Positions 9,467 through 20,417 of a DNA stretch of 64,000 nt are shown here, piece by piece. Source of the stretch: Vreelandella zhaodongensis. Lineage in GTDB: Bacteria; Pseudomonadota; Gammaproteobacteria; Pseudomonadales; Halomonadaceae. Below the pieces are notes generated by a model, which was given only the letters and a program-made list of their open reading frames with translations, ran no database searches and was not told the origin of the DNA. Position 1 is the stretch's first letter. The number at the start of each line of letters is the position of its first letter. The position numbers and the translations under genes are program-made. The stretch is from contig NZ_JACCDD010000001.1 in the NCBI RefSeq assembly GCF_013415115.1, positions 248,001-312,000 on the forward strand, given 5' to 3'.

Positions 9467-12400
9467 TGATAGCGCGACGTATGTTTCTTCGATGGTGTTT
9501 AGTAGCCTGTGCCAGCCTGCTCGCTAGTCTGGCAGTGCTACTACTGCTTGTACGTTTGTTGATTAGCCAGTCCAGCCTATTAACGCCGAAGATTGAAGCG
9601 CTGCTCGAAGCGCGTGTCGGTGTGCCTGTCAGTATAGAGCACCTCTCACTATCGTTGGCACGTAGCGATATTATATTGCGCCTAGAGGGCGTGCATACTG
9701 CAACGCCTGATGGTCAGCCATTGGCGTCTCTTGAAAATGCACTGTTACGGCTTGATGGTTGGGCCACCCTCACCAATGTCGCCCCTATTTTTAATGACGC
9801 GCGTATTGCGGGTCTGGAGTTTCACCTCTACCAACAGGAGGACACGGTGTGGGGTTGGCCCGCTCCCGCTGAATTGCCTGAGGTTGTGGCAGACGAGCCA
9901 AGCGTGGATTTAGCCACGCTGGATGCCTGGGCAGGCCTGATTCTTCGCCAACGATTGTGGGTAGATAACACGCAATTGGTTCTGCATGGCAAGCAGCAAA
10001 CGGTCACCTTGCATGCACCTGCGTTATTACTTAATGGTGATGAACGCCGGACACGCCTTGAGGGGGCCGTTCATGTCGTAGAGTCTCAAAGGCGAGAGGA
10101 GAACGGGCTGCCCGCTATTAAGATGAATGTGGAGATGCAGCCTGGACAGCAGGGGTTTCGTGATTTCTCTGCGGCGCTTCAGCTAGACATGCAGCTAGAT
10201 CACTTGGTAGCGCTAGCGGCCGTCTTGCGTTCAGATAATATGCCAGTGTTAGAGCAAGCTGGGGGTGAGGTGAAACTGTGGGGCCGTTGGCACGCTGGGC
10301 GTCTTGATGAAGCCCGCTTGGCGGTGGATATCCCAGAGCTAACGTTACGCCATGACATTCAATATGCCGTGTTAAGGGACATTCAAGCCGATGGCATTTG
10401 GCAGCGCGACGGCGATGGTGGTGAAGCATGGCTGACTGGCAATGCTGAAAACGTCGAGTGGGCACAGCCTGATGACGGTAGCACAGGTCCTGCGTTGCCT
10501 AGGCATTGGTATTTGTCGCATCAGCCTGATGTCTGGGAGCTTCGAACCAGTACGTTTGAGTTATCGTCGTTGGCCGCCTGGCGTGATTACATCTTGTTGC
10601 CTGAGTCGCTTACCCGAGTATTGCAAACGCTCTCCCCGAGTGGCCAGGTACTTGGCTTGCGACTCGGTCAGCATGAAGGTCAATGGGGCGTGGACGCTGC
10701 GCTGACAAACGTGGCGGTGCTGCCTTGGGAAAAGGCGCCAGGGGGTGGGCCGTTAGATGCTTGGGTGCAGGCCAGGGATTTGCGTGGCAGGGTCACCTTT
10801 AACAGCGCAGGCAGAACCTCGCTCAACTTCCCAGAACTGTTTGAGTCTCCCATGTATTTGAGCCATGCCGAGGGCGTGGTGGAGTGGGTCTACAGTGGCC
10901 CCAATACGATGATTAGCGGTAGAGACCTGGACGTGAAATGGGAGGGGGCTGAGATAAGCGGTGGCTTCGGGCTGATTGCTAGTGAGCAAGGTGGGCAATT
11001 TGGTCTTGATATTGAGTTTGCCAATGTTGATGCCCTTAATCATCCGCTCTCCCAGTGGCTACCTATCAAGGTATTTGAACCAGAGCTTCAAGAGTGGCTG
11101 TCAACAGATATAGCAGGCTATGTGCCTAAGGGCTCACTGAGGCTGAGTCTCCCTCTTACCGAGCATCAGTCGGCAGAGCAACTCTCCGCTACGTTGGAGT
11201 TAGCAGTGACCCAAGGGCGTCTGCCTATTGCACCAGAATGGCCAAGCCTGGACGATATAGAAGGTACGCTGGTTTGGAAAGACCAGGTGCTGGAAGCCCA
11301 GGTTGAGCATGCGCAGAGCCATGGCGTAGAAGTGTCTAATGGTGTTGTCACTTTGGCCAACGAAATACTCGATCTCTCTGGCCAGTTAAGTAGTACCGGC
11401 GACTCATTAACTGATTTCTTGCAGTCAATACCTGATATAGATGTGTCCCTACTGAAAGCAGTTCGCGCTGATGGGCAAGTCGAGGGGGATGTTGCTTTAT
11501 CGCTGCCGCTTAGTGCTCCTGAATCCTTGCAGCTAGAGATTAACGCTCGACCGCGCTTTTCGACACTCACTTATCAGCCGATGGCACTGCCTCTGAAAGA
11601 TGTTCAGGGGGAAGTAACCTGGCAGCAGGATGGCGAGAAAAGTACTTTACTTGGCAACCTCACAAGTCAGCTGTTAGGAAACCGTGTTGAAGCAGATATC
11701 AATGTCCCAGAAGAGGGTATTGCACTTCGCGGTGGCATTGATGCCGCGGCACTGTTTCGTCTGGCAGATATCCCTGTCGAGCAAGCTCGCCAAGTGTTGG
11801 AAGGCAGTACCCAATGGCGTGGCAAGATTAATCTTGAGCCATCACCTTCGATAACGCTTGAAAGCCAATTAGTCGGTATTACTAGCCGCCTGCCTGCCCC
11901 ATTTGCGAAATCCGCTGAGCAGTCTTGGCATTGGCAATTGCATGCTGATATAGAACGTGGCCGTTTAGCCACTCAGTTAGCAGATATCGCAGACGCACGA
12001 GTACAGCAGTTGCCTAATGGAGAGTTGGCTGGTGAGCTGACGCTCGGAAGTAGCAACGCATCGGCAGGGTGGTCAACGCAACCTGGTTGGAGGGTCGCAG
12101 CGCATGTTGCAACACTTTCCCCTGTTGCGTGGCAAGAAGCGCTTTCGTCATTGAGTCCAACAACATCTTCAGGCAACAGTCTCACGGGTACGCCTATATC
12201 CGTCATGCTCAGTACTGCCTGTCTGCAATATAGGGATGAATGTTTTGGCGCTTTAGAAGCGTCTGGCAATATCGAAGGACAGCGCTTAGCCATGCAGCTT
12301 AATGGGGATCTAGTGTCTGGTCGTGTAACGTATCAGCCTAACAGTGCGTTGCCGCTTGATATTGCTATTATGTCGCTGGCGGTAGACCGTTTATTTGATT

Positions 12401-13314
12401 TTCCTGCCGCTGAGCATGATAGCAGTGCGCCTGCTCCTAACTCGTGGGTAGATGCGGTAGAAACTCAGTATGCTCTCCCTGTGGCGATGCCTGAGTGGTT
12501 GGGGAAATTACCTAACGGCAGGCTGCGGCTGGCAGATATTAGCCTAGGTGAACGCCGTTTTGGGCCACTCACCGCTTATTGGCAAACGGAAGGGCAACGC
12601 TTTACCCTATCGCCTGTCGGTTTGACCTTGGGGCAGCTATCTGCGCGTGGGGAGTTGGTTTGGGAAGGCAATGCAATCAATAGCCAGACACGCGCCGATA
12701 TTACGATACGAGGTGGAGATGTAGGCACGGCATTAGAACGCCTGAATCAGCCTGTTGCTATGCGCAGCCGAACCACGAATGTTAGCGCAGCGCTTGCATG
12801 GCCTGGAGCGCCTTGGCAGTTTGCCTTAAGTCGGGCGGGTGGCGATATCAGTACCGATATACGTGACGGACGATTCGTTACCTTGGAATCCACACCCGCA
12901 CGTCTTGTGGGGCTTCTTAATTTTGACAATATTCTGCGCCGTTTGCGTTTCGACTTTTCCGACATGACAGGTCAGGGAACCGCATTTGATAGAGTTCATG
13001 GGGTAGCAGATGTCGCCGAAGGTCAGCTAGTGCTGCGGGGACCATTAAAAATAGAGGCGCCCGCCACATCGTTAACCCTGACAGGTAGCGTTAATCTGAT
13101 GCGCCGTGAACTCGATCAGCGGCTTGGCGTCACACTACCCATCAGCCAAAGCTTGCCCATTGCTGCCATCGCCGTTGGCGCGCCTGTTGTAGGGGGAGCC
13201 CTGTTTATTGCAGATCAGCTATTTGGCAACGTGCTTGACCGAGCAACCACTATTCATTATCGCGTGCGGGGTCCCTGGACTTCGCCGCAGATTACTTTAG
13301 AAGGCTCTCAATGA
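9466..13314 (+). CDS. yhdP: YhdP family AsmA-like intermembrane phospholipid transporter
   Basis: A 1,282-aa bitopic envelope protein: one N-terminal membrane helix (about residues 9-34) followed by a very long periplasmic region rich in beta strands. Members form a hydrophobic groove bridging inner and outer membranes; YhdP, TamB and YdbH move phospholipids outward in E. coli. The C-terminal AsmA-like end ([44 protein letters not shown]) is the most recognisable part. Location between rng and tldD is conserved. It starts within the rng stop (TAATG) and ends four bases into tldD (ATGA). Slightly poorer codon regularity and high divergence are normal for this family. Confidence 0.94.
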   Translation: MIARRMFLRWCLVACASLLASLAVLLLLVRLLISQSSLLTPKIEALLEARVGVPVSIEHLSLSLARSDIILRLEGVHTATPDGQPLASLENALLRLDGWATLTNVAPIFNDARIAGLEFHLYQQEDTVWGWPAPAELPEVVADEPSVDLATLDAWAGLILRQRLWVDNTQLVLHGKQQTVTLHAPALLLNGDERRTRLEGAVHVVESQRREENGLPAIKMNVEMQPGQQGFRDFSAALQLDMQLDHLVALAAVLRSDNMPVLEQAGGEVKLWGRWHAGRLDEARLAVDIPELTLRHDIQYAVLRDIQADGIWQRDGDGGEAWLTGNAENVEWAQPDDGSTGPALPRHWYLSHQPDVWELRTSTFELSSLAAWRDYILLPESLTRVLQTLSPSGQVLGLRLGQHEGQWGVDAALTNVAVLPWEKAPGGGPLDAWVQARDLRGRVTFNSAGRTSLNFPELFESPMYLSHAEGVVEWVYSGPNTMISGRDLDVKWEGAEISGGFGLIASEQGGQFGLDIEFANVDALNHPLSQWLPIKVFEPELQEWLSTDIAGYVPKGSLRLSLPLTEHQSAEQLSATLELAVTQGRLPIAPEWPSLDDIEGTLVWKDQVLEAQVEHAQSHGVEVSNGVVTLANEILDLSGQLSSTGDSLTDFLQSIPDIDVSLLKAVRADGQVEGDVALSLPLSAPESLQLEINARPRFSTLTYQPMALPLKDVQGEVTWQQDGEKSTLLGNLTSQLLGNRVEADINVPEEGIALRGGIDAAALFRLADIPVEQARQVLEGSTQWRGKINLEPSPSITLESQLVGITSRLPAPFAKSAEQSWHWQLHADIERGRLATQLADIADARVQQLPNGELAGELTLGSSNASAGWSTQPGWRVAAHVATLSPVAWQEALSSLSPTTSSGNSLTGTPISVMLSTACLQYRDECFGALEASGNIEGQRLAMQLNGDLVSGRVTYQPNSALPLDIAIMSLAVDRLFDFPAAEHDSSAPAPNSWVDAVETQYALPVAMPEWLGKLPNGRLRLADISLGERRFGPLTAYWQTEGQRFTLSPVGLTLGQLSARGELVWEGNAINSQTRADITIRGGDVGTALERLNQPVAMRSRTTNVSAALAWPGAPWQFALSRAGGDISTDIRDGRFVTLESTPARLVGLLNFDNILRRLRFDFSDMTGQGTAFDRVHGVADVAEGQLVLRGPLKIEAPATSLTLTGSVNLMRRELDQRLGVTLPISQSLPIAAIAVGAPVVGGALFIADQLFGNVLDRATTIHYRVRGPWTSPQITLEGSQ

Positions 13315-14762
13315 CCGCATATAAGAGCGATTTAGATACCGCTGTTTCCATTTTGTTAACGCCGAGTGGTCTTGACCTGGATGCTCTGGACACGGGGTTA
13401 TCCTATGCCCTGGGCGGTGGTATTGATTACGCAGACCTCTACTTTCAGCGTACTTGGGAAGAAGGCTGGGTGTTGGAAGATGGCGAAGTAAAAGAGGCCA
13501 GCTATAACATCGATGGCGGTGTTGGGGTGCGCTCATTAGCCGGTGAAAAGACGGGCTTTGCCTATTCAAACCAGATTACCGCTGATGCATTGATGGATAC
13601 TGGCCGCACAGCAGCAGGTATCGTGCGTAGTGGTAAGCATCTCACTGGCCAGCCGATTATAACGGTCAGCGCTGCTGCCCGTTATGCAGGCATTGACCCT
13701 TTGGCAGGCCTAACAGCCGAAGAAAAAGTGGCCATGCTGAAAGAGGCTGACCGTGCAGCTCGTGCAGCGGATCCCAGTGTCAGTCAGGTAAGCGCTTCTT
13801 TGTCAGGTACTTATGAAGTGGTTCTAGTAAGAGCGAGCGATGGCACCTTGGCGGCAGATATCCGCCCATTAGTGCGATTTAACGTCAGCGTGATTGCGGT
13901 AAAAAATGGCCGTCGTGAGCGTGGTAGTGCAGGTGGCGGTGGCCGCTACTCGATGGCTAGGCTGCGGGATGAAAACGTGTCCGAGCGTTACGCCAAAGAG
14001 GCTGTTCGCCAAGCCTTGGTCAATTTAGAGGCGGTGGATGCGCCAGCCGGGAAAATGCCTGTTGTGCTCGGTGCTGGTTGGCCGGGTATTCTTCTTCATG
14101 AGGCAGTCGGCCATGGGCTGGAGGGTGACTTTAACAGGAAAGGTAGCTCCGCCTTTGCAGGGTGTATGGGACAACGTGTTGCAGCAAAAGGCGTCACCGT
14201 GGTGGACGATGCCACAGTGGCTGACTGCCGCGGCTCGTTAAGTGTGGACGATGAAGGCACACCTGGGCAGTACACGCCATTGATTGAAGATGGCATTCTA
14301 ACGGGGTACATGCAGGACAAACTGAACGCCCGCTTAATGAACATGGCACCGACCGGCAATGCGCGGCGTGAATCTTATGCACACTTGCCGATGCCGCGCA
14401 TGACCAATACCGTCATGTTGGCAGGTCAGGATGAGCCAGCTGACATTATCAAAAGCGTTAAACGCGGCATTTACGCGGTTAGTTTTGGCGGCGGTCAGGT
14501 TGATATTACGTCAGGTAAGTTCGTGTTTTCAGCCAGCGAAGCCTACCTCATTGAAGACGGTAAAATTACCGCGCCGGTGAAAGGAGCCACTTTAATTGGT
14601 AATGGTCCAGAAGCCATGGGGCACGTTTCAATGATTGGGCACGACATGGCGATGGATACGGGTATTGGTGTATGTGGCAAAGAAGGGCAGGGCGTGCCGG
14701 TAGGCGTTGGTCAGCCCACCCTGAAGCTGGATGAGCTGACCGTGGGCGGCACCCAGTCTTGA
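13311..14762 (+). CDS. tldD: Metalloprotease subunit TldD
   Basis: TldD and TldE (PmbA, at 15386-16726) form a heterodimeric zinc protease that clips unfolded peptides and matures microcin B17 and the CcdA antitoxin in E. coli. The active-site [11 protein letters not shown] sits at about residue 263, giving HExxxH with zinc ligands His263 and His268. Length is 483 aa, as in E. coli. The partner TldE lacks this motif, as expected. The start overlaps the yhdP stop (ATGA). The stop is only five bases from the stop of the convergent darP, with no room for a terminator. Confidence 0.97.
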   Translation: MTAYKSDLDTAVSILLTPSGLDLDALDTGLSYALGGGIDYADLYFQRTWEEGWVLEDGEVKEASYNIDGGVGVRSLAGEKTGFAYSNQITADALMDTGRTAAGIVRSGKHLTGQPIITVSAAARYAGIDPLAGLTAEEKVAMLKEADRAARAADPSVSQVSASLSGTYEVVLVRASDGTLAADIRPLVRFNVSVIAVKNGRRERGSAGGGGRYSMARLRDENVSERYAKEAVRQALVNLEAVDAPAGKMPVVLGAGWPGILLHEAVGHGLEGDFNRKGSSAFAGCMGQRVAAKGVTVVDDATVADCRGSLSVDDEGTPGQYTPLIEDGILTGYMQDKLNARLMNMAPTGNARRESYAHLPMPRMTNTVMLAGQDEPADIIKSVKRGIYAVSFGGGQVDITSGKFVFSASEAYLIEDGKITAPVKGATLIGNGPEAMGHVSMIGHDMAMDTGIGVCGKEGQGVPVGVGQPTLKLDELTVGGTQS

Positions 14763-14767
14763 GGAGG

Positions 14768-15289
14768 CTAAAGAGCCAGCGTATCGCGCAAGTGTTTAAA
14801 TAGTTTGCGTGAACTGGTTGGTGGTTTGCCTTGCTCGCGCTCTTTGCGTGCATTACGAACCAGCTGGCGCAGCGCTTGGCGATCACCGTTAGGGTATTCG
14901 TCCATAAATAAGTCAACGGCGCTGTCCCCTTCATCGACTAAGCGGTCGCGCCATTTTTCAAGTCGATGAAAGGCGTGATCACGCTGCTCTTTTTCCTGCT
15001 CGATAGCGTCGAAAACGCTCTGGATGGCGACAAGATCCTCTTTACGGATGAGCTTGCCCACATACTGCATATGGCGACGGCGCCCTTCATGTGAGCGAAT
15101 ACGCGCGGTTTCCTCAATGGCACGGAGCATGTCGTCAGAGAGAGGAAACTTTGCGCGTTCAGCAGGGTTCATGGCAATTAGTGTTTCGCCAAGTGCCTGA
15201 AGGGCATGCATTTCTCTTTTTAGCTGAGACTTGCTGGGGCGCTCTTCCTGTTCGTCGTTTTCGAAGGGCTCGGGGCGTTGCTTAGGCAT
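14768..15289 (-). CDS. darP: Dual-action ribosomal maturation protein DarP (YjgA)
   Basis: Small basic/acidic helical protein (173 aa, formerly DUF615) that joins late 50S assembly intermediates around the peptidyl-transferase centre. Family features are the KSQLKREMHALQALGETL segment near the N terminus, RHMQYVGKLIRKEDL and DRLVDEGDSAVDLFMDEYP. I prefer the ATG at 15289; a GTG four codons upstream is possible, and neither has a strong ribosome site. It lies between the two subunit genes tldD and pmbA on the opposite strand, a common arrangement. Confidence 0.93.
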   Translation of the reverse strand: MPKQRPEPFENDEQEERPSKSQLKREMHALQALGETLIAMNPAERAKFPLSDDMLRAIEETARIRSHEGRRRHMQYVGKLIRKEDLVAIQSVFDAIEQEKEQRDHAFHRLEKWRDRLVDEGDSAVDLFMDEYPNGDRQALRQLVRNARKEREQGKPPTSSRKLFKHLRDTLAL

Positions 15290-15385
15290 ACTAGAACTCA
15301 CTGATTAGTTTCGTTTGCAGCATTATATCAGGCTGCGACCACAACATTGATTCGCCAATGCGATTCAGGCGAAAAGGAGGCCAAT

Positions 15386-16726
15386 ATGGCACAAGCATTT
15401 GATGCGGCGGCCCAGCAGGCACTGTTAACGCAGCGTGCAGAAGAAGCGTTGGCGCTGGCTAAACAAGTAGGTGCAGACGCTGCTGAAGTAGGTGCCAGCG
15501 TAGATCAAGGGCTGGGTGTTAGCGTGCGCCTCGGCGAGGTGGAAACGGTTGAGCTTTCCCGAGATCAAGGTATTGCTGTGACGCTTTATGTTGGTCAGCG
15601 CAAAGGTAGTGCCTCATCAACGGATGCCAGCAGTGCATCCATTAAAGCGGCAGTAGAAAAAGCGTTGGCGATTGCCCGCTATACGGGGGAAGACCCCGCC
15701 GCAGGATTGGCGGATGCATCATTGATGGCAACCGATCTTCCTGACCTAAAAGTACATCACCCTTGGCTATTGACCACCGATGAAGCAATTGATCTAGCGC
15801 TAGCCTGTGAGCAGGCTGGACGTGATGTGGCGGGCATTCATCAGTCGGAAGGCGCGTCGCTGTCCAGCGGAGAAGGCGTGCGTGTTTACGCCAACAGTCA
15901 TGGTTTCTTGGGTACGCAGAAGGGTAGCAGCCATTCGCTTTCGTGCATGCTGATCGCCCAGGATGAGAAGGGTATGCAGCGCGATTTTGACTACACCTCC
16001 TCGCGCAACCCCGCTATGCTTCGTGCCCCTGCTGCTGTAGGACGTGAAGCCGCATCACGCACCTTACGACGGTTAGGTGCTCAACGGCCTCCAACCGGTA
16101 CCTTTCCGGTGCTATTTGACCCGTCACTTTCCAGTGGTTTGATTGGCCACTTGATGGGGGCATTGGCAGGTGGTGCACTTTATCGAGAAGCTTCTTTCCT
16201 ATGTGATCGGCTGGGAAGCCCGCTATTTCCGGATTGGTTCGGTTTAGAGGAGCGGCCAATGGAGGTCGGCGCAACGGCCAGCTCGCCGTTTGATGCTGAA
16301 GGTGTGCAAACGCGTGATAACCGCTTTATTGAAAAGGGGAGCGTCGCCAGCTATATGCTATCGGCCTATAGCGCTCGTCGTTTAGGGATGCAGAGCACTG
16401 GCAATGCAGGTGGTGCGCGTAACCTTCGTTTACAGGCACCATTGACTCAGCGTGATGCGTTACTGAAGCAAATGGGACGCGGTATTTGGGTAACTGAGCT
16501 TATGGGGCAAGGCGTCAACGGGGTTACCGGGGATTACTCGCGAGGTGCCGCTGGTTTTTGGGTTGAGAATGGTGAAGTGCAGTACCCTATTGAAGAGTTC
16601 ACTATCGCGGGCAACTTGAACACGATGTTTGCTGGTTTGATTGGCGTAGGTGATGATATTGATACCCGCGGCAGTATCCACACGGGTAGCTGGTTAATTG
16701 ATGCGATGACAGTGGCTGGCAGCTGA
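15386..16726 (+). CDS. pmbA: Metalloprotease subunit TldE (PmbA)
   Basis: Non-catalytic partner of TldD in the TldD/E protease. It is 446 aa, close to the E. coli protein. The N-terminal RAEEALALAKQVGADAAEVGAS and C-terminal EFTIAGNLNTMFAGLIGVGDDIDTRGSIHTGSWLIDAMTVAG... region (IAGN and D-R-G) are typical, and no HExxxH is present. ATG 15386 follows a perfect AAGGAGG (15374-15380); an in-frame start 39 bases upstream was rejected. The stop is six bases from the convergent npr stop. Confidence 0.96.
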   Translation: MAQAFDAAAQQALLTQRAEEALALAKQVGADAAEVGASVDQGLGVSVRLGEVETVELSRDQGIAVTLYVGQRKGSASSTDASSASIKAAVEKALAIARYTGEDPAAGLADASLMATDLPDLKVHHPWLLTTDEAIDLALACEQAGRDVAGIHQSEGASLSSGEGVRVYANSHGFLGTQKGSSHSLSCMLIAQDEKGMQRDFDYTSSRNPAMLRAPAAVGREAASRTLRRLGAQRPPTGTFPVLFDPSLSSGLIGHLMGALAGGALYREASFLCDRLGSPLFPDWFGLEERPMEVGATASSPFDAEGVQTRDNRFIEKGSVASYMLSAYSARRLGMQSTGNAGGARNLRLQAPLTQRDALLKQMGRGIWVTELMGQGVNGVTGDYSRGAAGFWVENGEVQYPIEEFTIAGNLNTMFAGLIGVGDDIDTRGSIHTGSWLIDAMTVAGS

Positions 16727-16732
16727 TCTACC

Positions 16733-17002
16733 CTACAGCTCTTCATCAAAGCGTGCTGCGAACAGCGCTTCGATAGCCTCTAAAGCCTGTTCGGCATCAC
16801 TGCCTTCGGCAACGACTCTTAGCTCAGTACCGCATGGAGCTGCTAACATCAAAAGTGACATGATGTTAGCAGCATCAGCCATCTGCTGCTGCTTGTATAC
16901 ATGGATGTTAGCTGAAAACTGTTGGCCACACTTGACCAGTTTAGTGGCCGCGCGGGCATGAAGGCCACGCTGATTGGTGAGTGTTAACGTTCTTTCTGGC
17001 AC
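16733..17002 (-). CDS. ptsO: Phosphocarrier protein NPr (HPr family, nitrogen PTS)
   Basis: HPr-like carrier (89 aa) that passes phosphate from EINtr (PtsP) to EIIANtr (PtsN). The phosphorylated histidine is His15 in NQRGLHARAATKLV, and ANIMSLLMLAAPCG matches the regulatory-serine region of HPr proteins. The start is GTG at 17002 with AAGGA upstream. It is the last gene of the minus-strand kdsD-to-npr run, 47 bases after rapZ. No PTS sugar permease is nearby, consistent with a regulatory role. SixA, which can dephosphorylate NPr in E. coli, is encoded at 676-1182. Confidence 0.95.
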   Translation of the reverse strand: MPERTLTLTNQRGLHARAATKLVKCGQQFSANIHVYKQQQMADAANIMSLLMLAAPCGTELRVVAEGSDAEQALEAIEALFAARFDEEL

Positions 17003-17049
17003 CCTGGTTCCTTTTTGCCGAGTGGGTCGTAGCTAGCGTTGCTGGCTCG

Positions 17050-17970
17050 CTATGCTTGAGGTGTGTGTTGCGAAGGTGTACATGGCTCTGCTGGCTGTTC
17101 ACTAAGCGTATATTGTAACCCTAGCTCCCGATGTCGAAGTTGTACTTCGCCCGCGAGTTTAACGAGTTTTTGTGCCAGCTGTTCAACCATAAAAACAGAT
17201 CGATGTTGGCCGCCTGTACAACCAATAGCCACGGTCATATAGCTACGTTGACTATTTTGATAGGCAGGTAGCCACTTCTCCAGCCATGTTTGAATATCAT
17301 TGCTCATTACTTCCACCATCGGGTAGCCGCTTAAAAAAGTAATGATATTGGTGTCACGTCCTGTGTATTGGCGCAGAGTCGGATCCCAGTACGGGTTAGG
17401 CAGACAGCGTACGTCGAACACAAGATCAGCATCGAGAGGGACACCGCGCTTATAGCCAAATGATTCGAATGTCAGTGTGAGCTGATCTTTGCGGTGCTGT
17501 GCGACCTGGTCAGTAATGCGGCGGCGCAGGTCATGAACCGAAAGGCGCGACGTGTCGATCATCAAGTCAGCAAGATCGCGTATTTCGAGTAGCGTCTCTT
17601 CTTCCTTATTGATCGCTTCTTCAAGCGTCATATCGCTATCCCGTGTAAGGGGATGGCGTCGCCGCGTTGCCGAATAACGCTCCAAAAGAATACGGGCGTC
17701 AGTCGTTAGGTAGACAACCTGAAGACGAATTTCCCGTTCACGAAGCGCTTCAAGAAATGTCGGCAGCTGTTTAAGGGCCGTTGGTAAATTACGCGCGTCG
17801 ATGCTGACCGCTAACTGCGTGCGATCCCCTTGCTCCCGTAATTCGTCGATGAGTGAGCCCAGTAGCATGGCGGGCAAGTTGTCGATGGCATAGTATCCAA
17901 GATCTTCTAACGCTTGTAAGGCGATAGATTTACCGGACCCTGAGCGGCCGCTAATGATCACCAGTTGCAT
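17050..17970 (-). CDS. rapZ: RNase adapter protein RapZ (YvcJ family nucleotide-binding protein)
   Basis: P-loop protein (306 aa) that binds nucleotides and, in enterobacteria, presents GlmZ small RNA to RNase E to tune glucosamine-6-phosphate synthase. Walker A is GRSGSGKS at residues 8-15. The conserved C-terminal domain is seen in FDVRCLPNPYWDPTLRQYTG and AIGCTGGQHRSVFMVEQLA. It sits between ptsN and npr, the usual gammaproteobacterial context. Whether a GlmYZ system exists here cannot be told from this window, so the molecular role beyond nucleotide binding is inferred. Confidence 0.95.
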   Translation of the reverse strand: MQLVIISGRSGSGKSIALQALEDLGYYAIDNLPAMLLGSLIDELREQGDRTQLAVSIDARNLPTALKQLPTFLEALREREIRLQVVYLTTDARILLERYSATRRRHPLTRDSDMTLEEAINKEEETLLEIRDLADLMIDTSRLSVHDLRRRITDQVAQHRKDQLTLTFESFGYKRGVPLDADLVFDVRCLPNPYWDPTLRQYTGRDTNIITFLSGYPMVEVMSNDIQTWLEKWLPAYQNSQRSYMTVAIGCTGGQHRSVFMVEQLAQKLVKLAGEVQLRHRELGLQYTLSEQPAEPCTPSQHTPQA

Positions 17971-18053
17971 AGAAATTCTCTGGGCTTGCCAATTAAAAAA
18001 TTAGATGAGCTAAAGGATAGCGGGTCGCAATATCTTGTCGAAAATGAAGCAAG

Positions 18054-18527
18054 CTATTGTGAAGCGAGTTGCTCACGGATTTTTGACGTTAAAAAATCTA
18101 GCAACTCCCGCTGGCTAGCTGCCTTACGGAGCTGCTGGCGTGTATCGACATTATTCATGATAGATGCCACTTGCCCGAGTAGTGCTAGATGAGTGTCATC
18201 TGCTTCTTCTGGTACCAGTAGAACAAAGACGAGATCAACTGGGTCGCCATCAATAGCATCAAAGTCGACAGGCTCTGCAAGTTTTAAAAAACCAGCAATG
18301 GGTGAGCTGCAGTGAGGGCTTCGGGCATGAGGGATAGCAACCCCGTTGCCTATCCCTGTGCTGCCGAGACGTTCGCGACCAATCAGTCTGCTAAATACTT
18401 CTTGGCTATCAAGGCTTGGCGTGTTTTGAGCAATAAAGGTGCTGAAAAACTCCAGCACCCGTTTTTTGCTGCCCCCGGGTACGTCATACAAAACGCGCTC
18501 CGGGGGGAGGATAGTTTCCAACGACAT
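18054..18527 (-). CDS. ptsN: PTS IIA-like nitrogen-regulatory protein PtsN (EIIANtr)
   Basis: Terminal phosphoacceptor of the nitrogen PTS; its phosphorylation state controls potassium transport, KdpD and sigma-54-related genes in several Proteobacteria. The 157-aa protein begins MSLETILPPERV and has the phosphorylated His67 in GVAIPHARSP. I chose ATG 18527, four bases after the hpf stop, over an in-frame start 72 bases upstream that would run into hpf; the family N terminus supports this. Gene order rpoN-hpf-ptsN-rapZ-npr is the standard cluster. Confidence 0.96.
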   Translation of the reverse strand: MSLETILPPERVLYDVPGGSKKRVLEFFSTFIAQNTPSLDSQEVFSRLIGRERLGSTGIGNGVAIPHARSPHCSSPIAGFLKLAEPVDFDAIDGDPVDLVFVLLVPEEADDTHLALLGQVASIMNNVDTRQQLRKAASQRELLDFLTSKIREQLASQ

Positions 18528-18531
18528 TGAT

Positions 18532-18840
18532 TTAACGCACGCCAGCGCCTTGGGCGCGAGCTTGTGCTTTTTCCTTATGTTTAACGAGCTGGCGATCAAT
18601 TTTGTCTGCTAATGCATCAATCGCGGCATACATATCATTATCTAATGCATCTGCATGGAGGTCTGCCCCTGCAGCATGCAGAGTGCAGGCAGCTTGCTGG
18701 CGCTCCTTCTCAACAGATAAGGTGACTTGTACGGTAGTAATGTTGTCGTAATGGCGCTCAACGCGCTCCAACTTCTCATTGACGTAGTCACGCAAGGCGT
18801 CAGTCAGTTCTACGTGATGACCAGTGATATTAACTTGCAT
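18532..18840 (-). CDS. hpf: Ribosome hibernation promoting factor HPF (short form)
   Basis: Binds the 30S decoding region and promotes 100S dimer formation in stationary phase. The 102-aa length is the short form, without the dimerisation domain of long HPF. The start MQVNITGHHVELTDALRDYV and the middle NITTVQVTLSVEKERQQAACTLH are typical of the family. AAGGAGCACGTCA precedes the ATG. It lies directly downstream of rpoN on the minus strand, 98 bases after it, and directly before ptsN. Confidence 0.96.
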   Translation of the reverse strand: MQVNITGHHVELTDALRDYVNEKLERVERHYDNITTVQVTLSVEKERQQAACTLHAAGADLHADALDNDMYAAIDALADKIDRQLVKHKEKAQARAQGAGVR

Positions 18841-18938
18841 TGACGTGCTCCTTATCCATCGGACTGTACTTCGATTGTAACCCTTTTTACGCTATTGCAA
18901 AGCCCTTAAACCGAGTTTGTTCCAGAACCGTTGTTTTA

Positions 18939-20351
18939 CTAACGCAAACGGCGCCGCTCGCTCGAAGAGGGGATGCCCATTGACTCACGATATTTGGCCA
19001 CTGTCCGGCGTGCAACATTGACCCCACTCTCTTCTAAAAGCGTTACCAGACGGCTGTCTGACAGTGGTTTGCCTGGCGGCTCATCTTGAACCAACTTCTT
19101 AATTCGTGCGCGAATAGCGGTACTTGAGTGGCTATCGCCACCATCTTGTCCAGTGACGTGACTGGAGAAGAAATATTTCAGCTCAAAAACACCTCGCGGC
19201 GTATGAATGTACTTTTGAGTGGTTACTCGGGAAATAGTGGATTCATGCATCTCCACAGCTTCGGCAATATCGGCAAGAATCAATGGTTTCATGGCCTCTT
19301 CACCGTGCTCTAAAAAGCCAATTTGTCGCGCAATGATTTCTCGACCAACGCGTAGTAGCGTATCGTTTCGGCTAGACAAACTCTTGATCAGCCAGCGTGC
19401 TTCTTGGAGATGCTCTTTTAAAAACTGATTATCTTGGCTTTTGTCGGCGCGTTTGATAAGGCTTGCGTAATCCGGCTGTATGCGTAGCCGAGGCAGTGCT
19501 TCCGGGTTTAGTTCTAGGTGCCAGCCTTCATTGTCGTGCCGTACTACTAAATCAGGCGTTACATAGCTGTCATCGGTGGTGCCAAAGGCACTGCCCGGGC
19601 GTGGATCGAGGCTTCGGATCAAGCGGATAACATCGTCGAGCTGTTCATCATCCAGGCTTAAACGCCGTTTTAACAAACGGGTATCATCTTTACCGAGGGC
19701 TTCGAGGAACTGGCGCACCAACCTTTTGGCTGGCATGAGCAACGGTGTTGCTTCTGGTAAAGCAGCCAGTTGCAGCATTAGGCATTCACGCAGGTCGCGA
19801 GCAAATACACCAGTGGGTTCGAACTGTTGTAGGCGCAGTAGCGTGGTTTCAACCTCACGCTGGCTCAGACCTTCGTGCCCTTGGGATTTTAAACCTTCAC
19901 GAATGTCATTAAGCGGCTGGGTAAGGTAGCCGTTGGCGTCTAGTGCATCAATGAGGCTTTCGGCAATGGCGTGATCGCGAGGTGTGAAATCGGTCATGGC
20001 AAGTTGCCAGAGCAGGTGGCTGTGTAGGCTTTGGCCTGCAGCCTGGCGTTCAAAATCAGGACCTTCACTACTGCTGCCGCTGTAATTTCCCATGTCCTGG
20101 TAAGTGTCAGACCAATCACTGTCAACAGAGAGTTCGTTAGGAATACTGTCAGACCATTCTGCTTCCTGTGGCTCGCTGACCGCTTGTTCACCAAACTCAT
20201 CCTCTTGCTCAAGCATGGGGTTGGCGTCGAGGGCTTGCTGAATTTCTTGACGGAGGTCCAGCGTCGATAGCTGTAGCAAGGCGATGGCTTGCTGCAGCTG
20301 AGGAGTCATGGTCAGCTGTGTACCGATACGCAATTGAAGAGAAGCTTTCAT
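18939..20351 (-). CDS. rpoN: RNA polymerase sigma-54 factor RpoN
   Basis: Alternative sigma factor that recognises -24/-12 promoters and needs an ATP-driven activator. The protein is about 470 aa. Region I is the Gln/Leu-rich N terminus (QLTMTPQLQQAIALLQLSTLDL), region II is acidic (about residues 55-110), and region III holds the core-binding domain, the helix-turn-helix and the RpoN box ARRTVAKYRESMGIPSS near the C terminus. Two ATGs two codons apart (20357, 20351) are possible; 20351 gives MKASLQLRIG, like the family. A sigma-54-like site lies upstream at 20418-20434. Confidence 0.97.
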   Translation of the reverse strand: MKASLQLRIGTQLTMTPQLQQAIALLQLSTLDLRQEIQQALDANPMLEQEDEFGEQAVSEPQEAEWSDSIPNELSVDSDWSDTYQDMGNYSGSSSEGPDFERQAAGQSLHSHLLWQLAMTDFTPRDHAIAESLIDALDANGYLTQPLNDIREGLKSQGHEGLSQREVETTLLRLQQFEPTGVFARDLRECLMLQLAALPEATPLLMPAKRLVRQFLEALGKDDTRLLKRRLSLDDEQLDDVIRLIRSLDPRPGSAFGTTDDSYVTPDLVVRHDNEGWHLELNPEALPRLRIQPDYASLIKRADKSQDNQFLKEHLQEARWLIKSLSSRNDTLLRVGREIIARQIGFLEHGEEAMKPLILADIAEAVEMHESTISRVTTQKYIHTPRGVFELKYFFSSHVTGQDGGDSHSSTAIRARIKKLVQDEPPGKPLSDSRLVTLLEESGVNVARRTVAKYRESMGIPSSSERRRLR

Positions 20352-20417
20352 GACCATCTGAGAACCACTCGTTAATCAGAAAGCTTCACCCTAGTGCGAG
20401 TTATGGCTTGGTGCAAG

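Noticed and set aside
9710..12965. Several 67-134-codon frames inside yhdP on both strands
   Set aside because: They are shadows of the 1,282-codon yhdP frame with no independent start signals or motifs.
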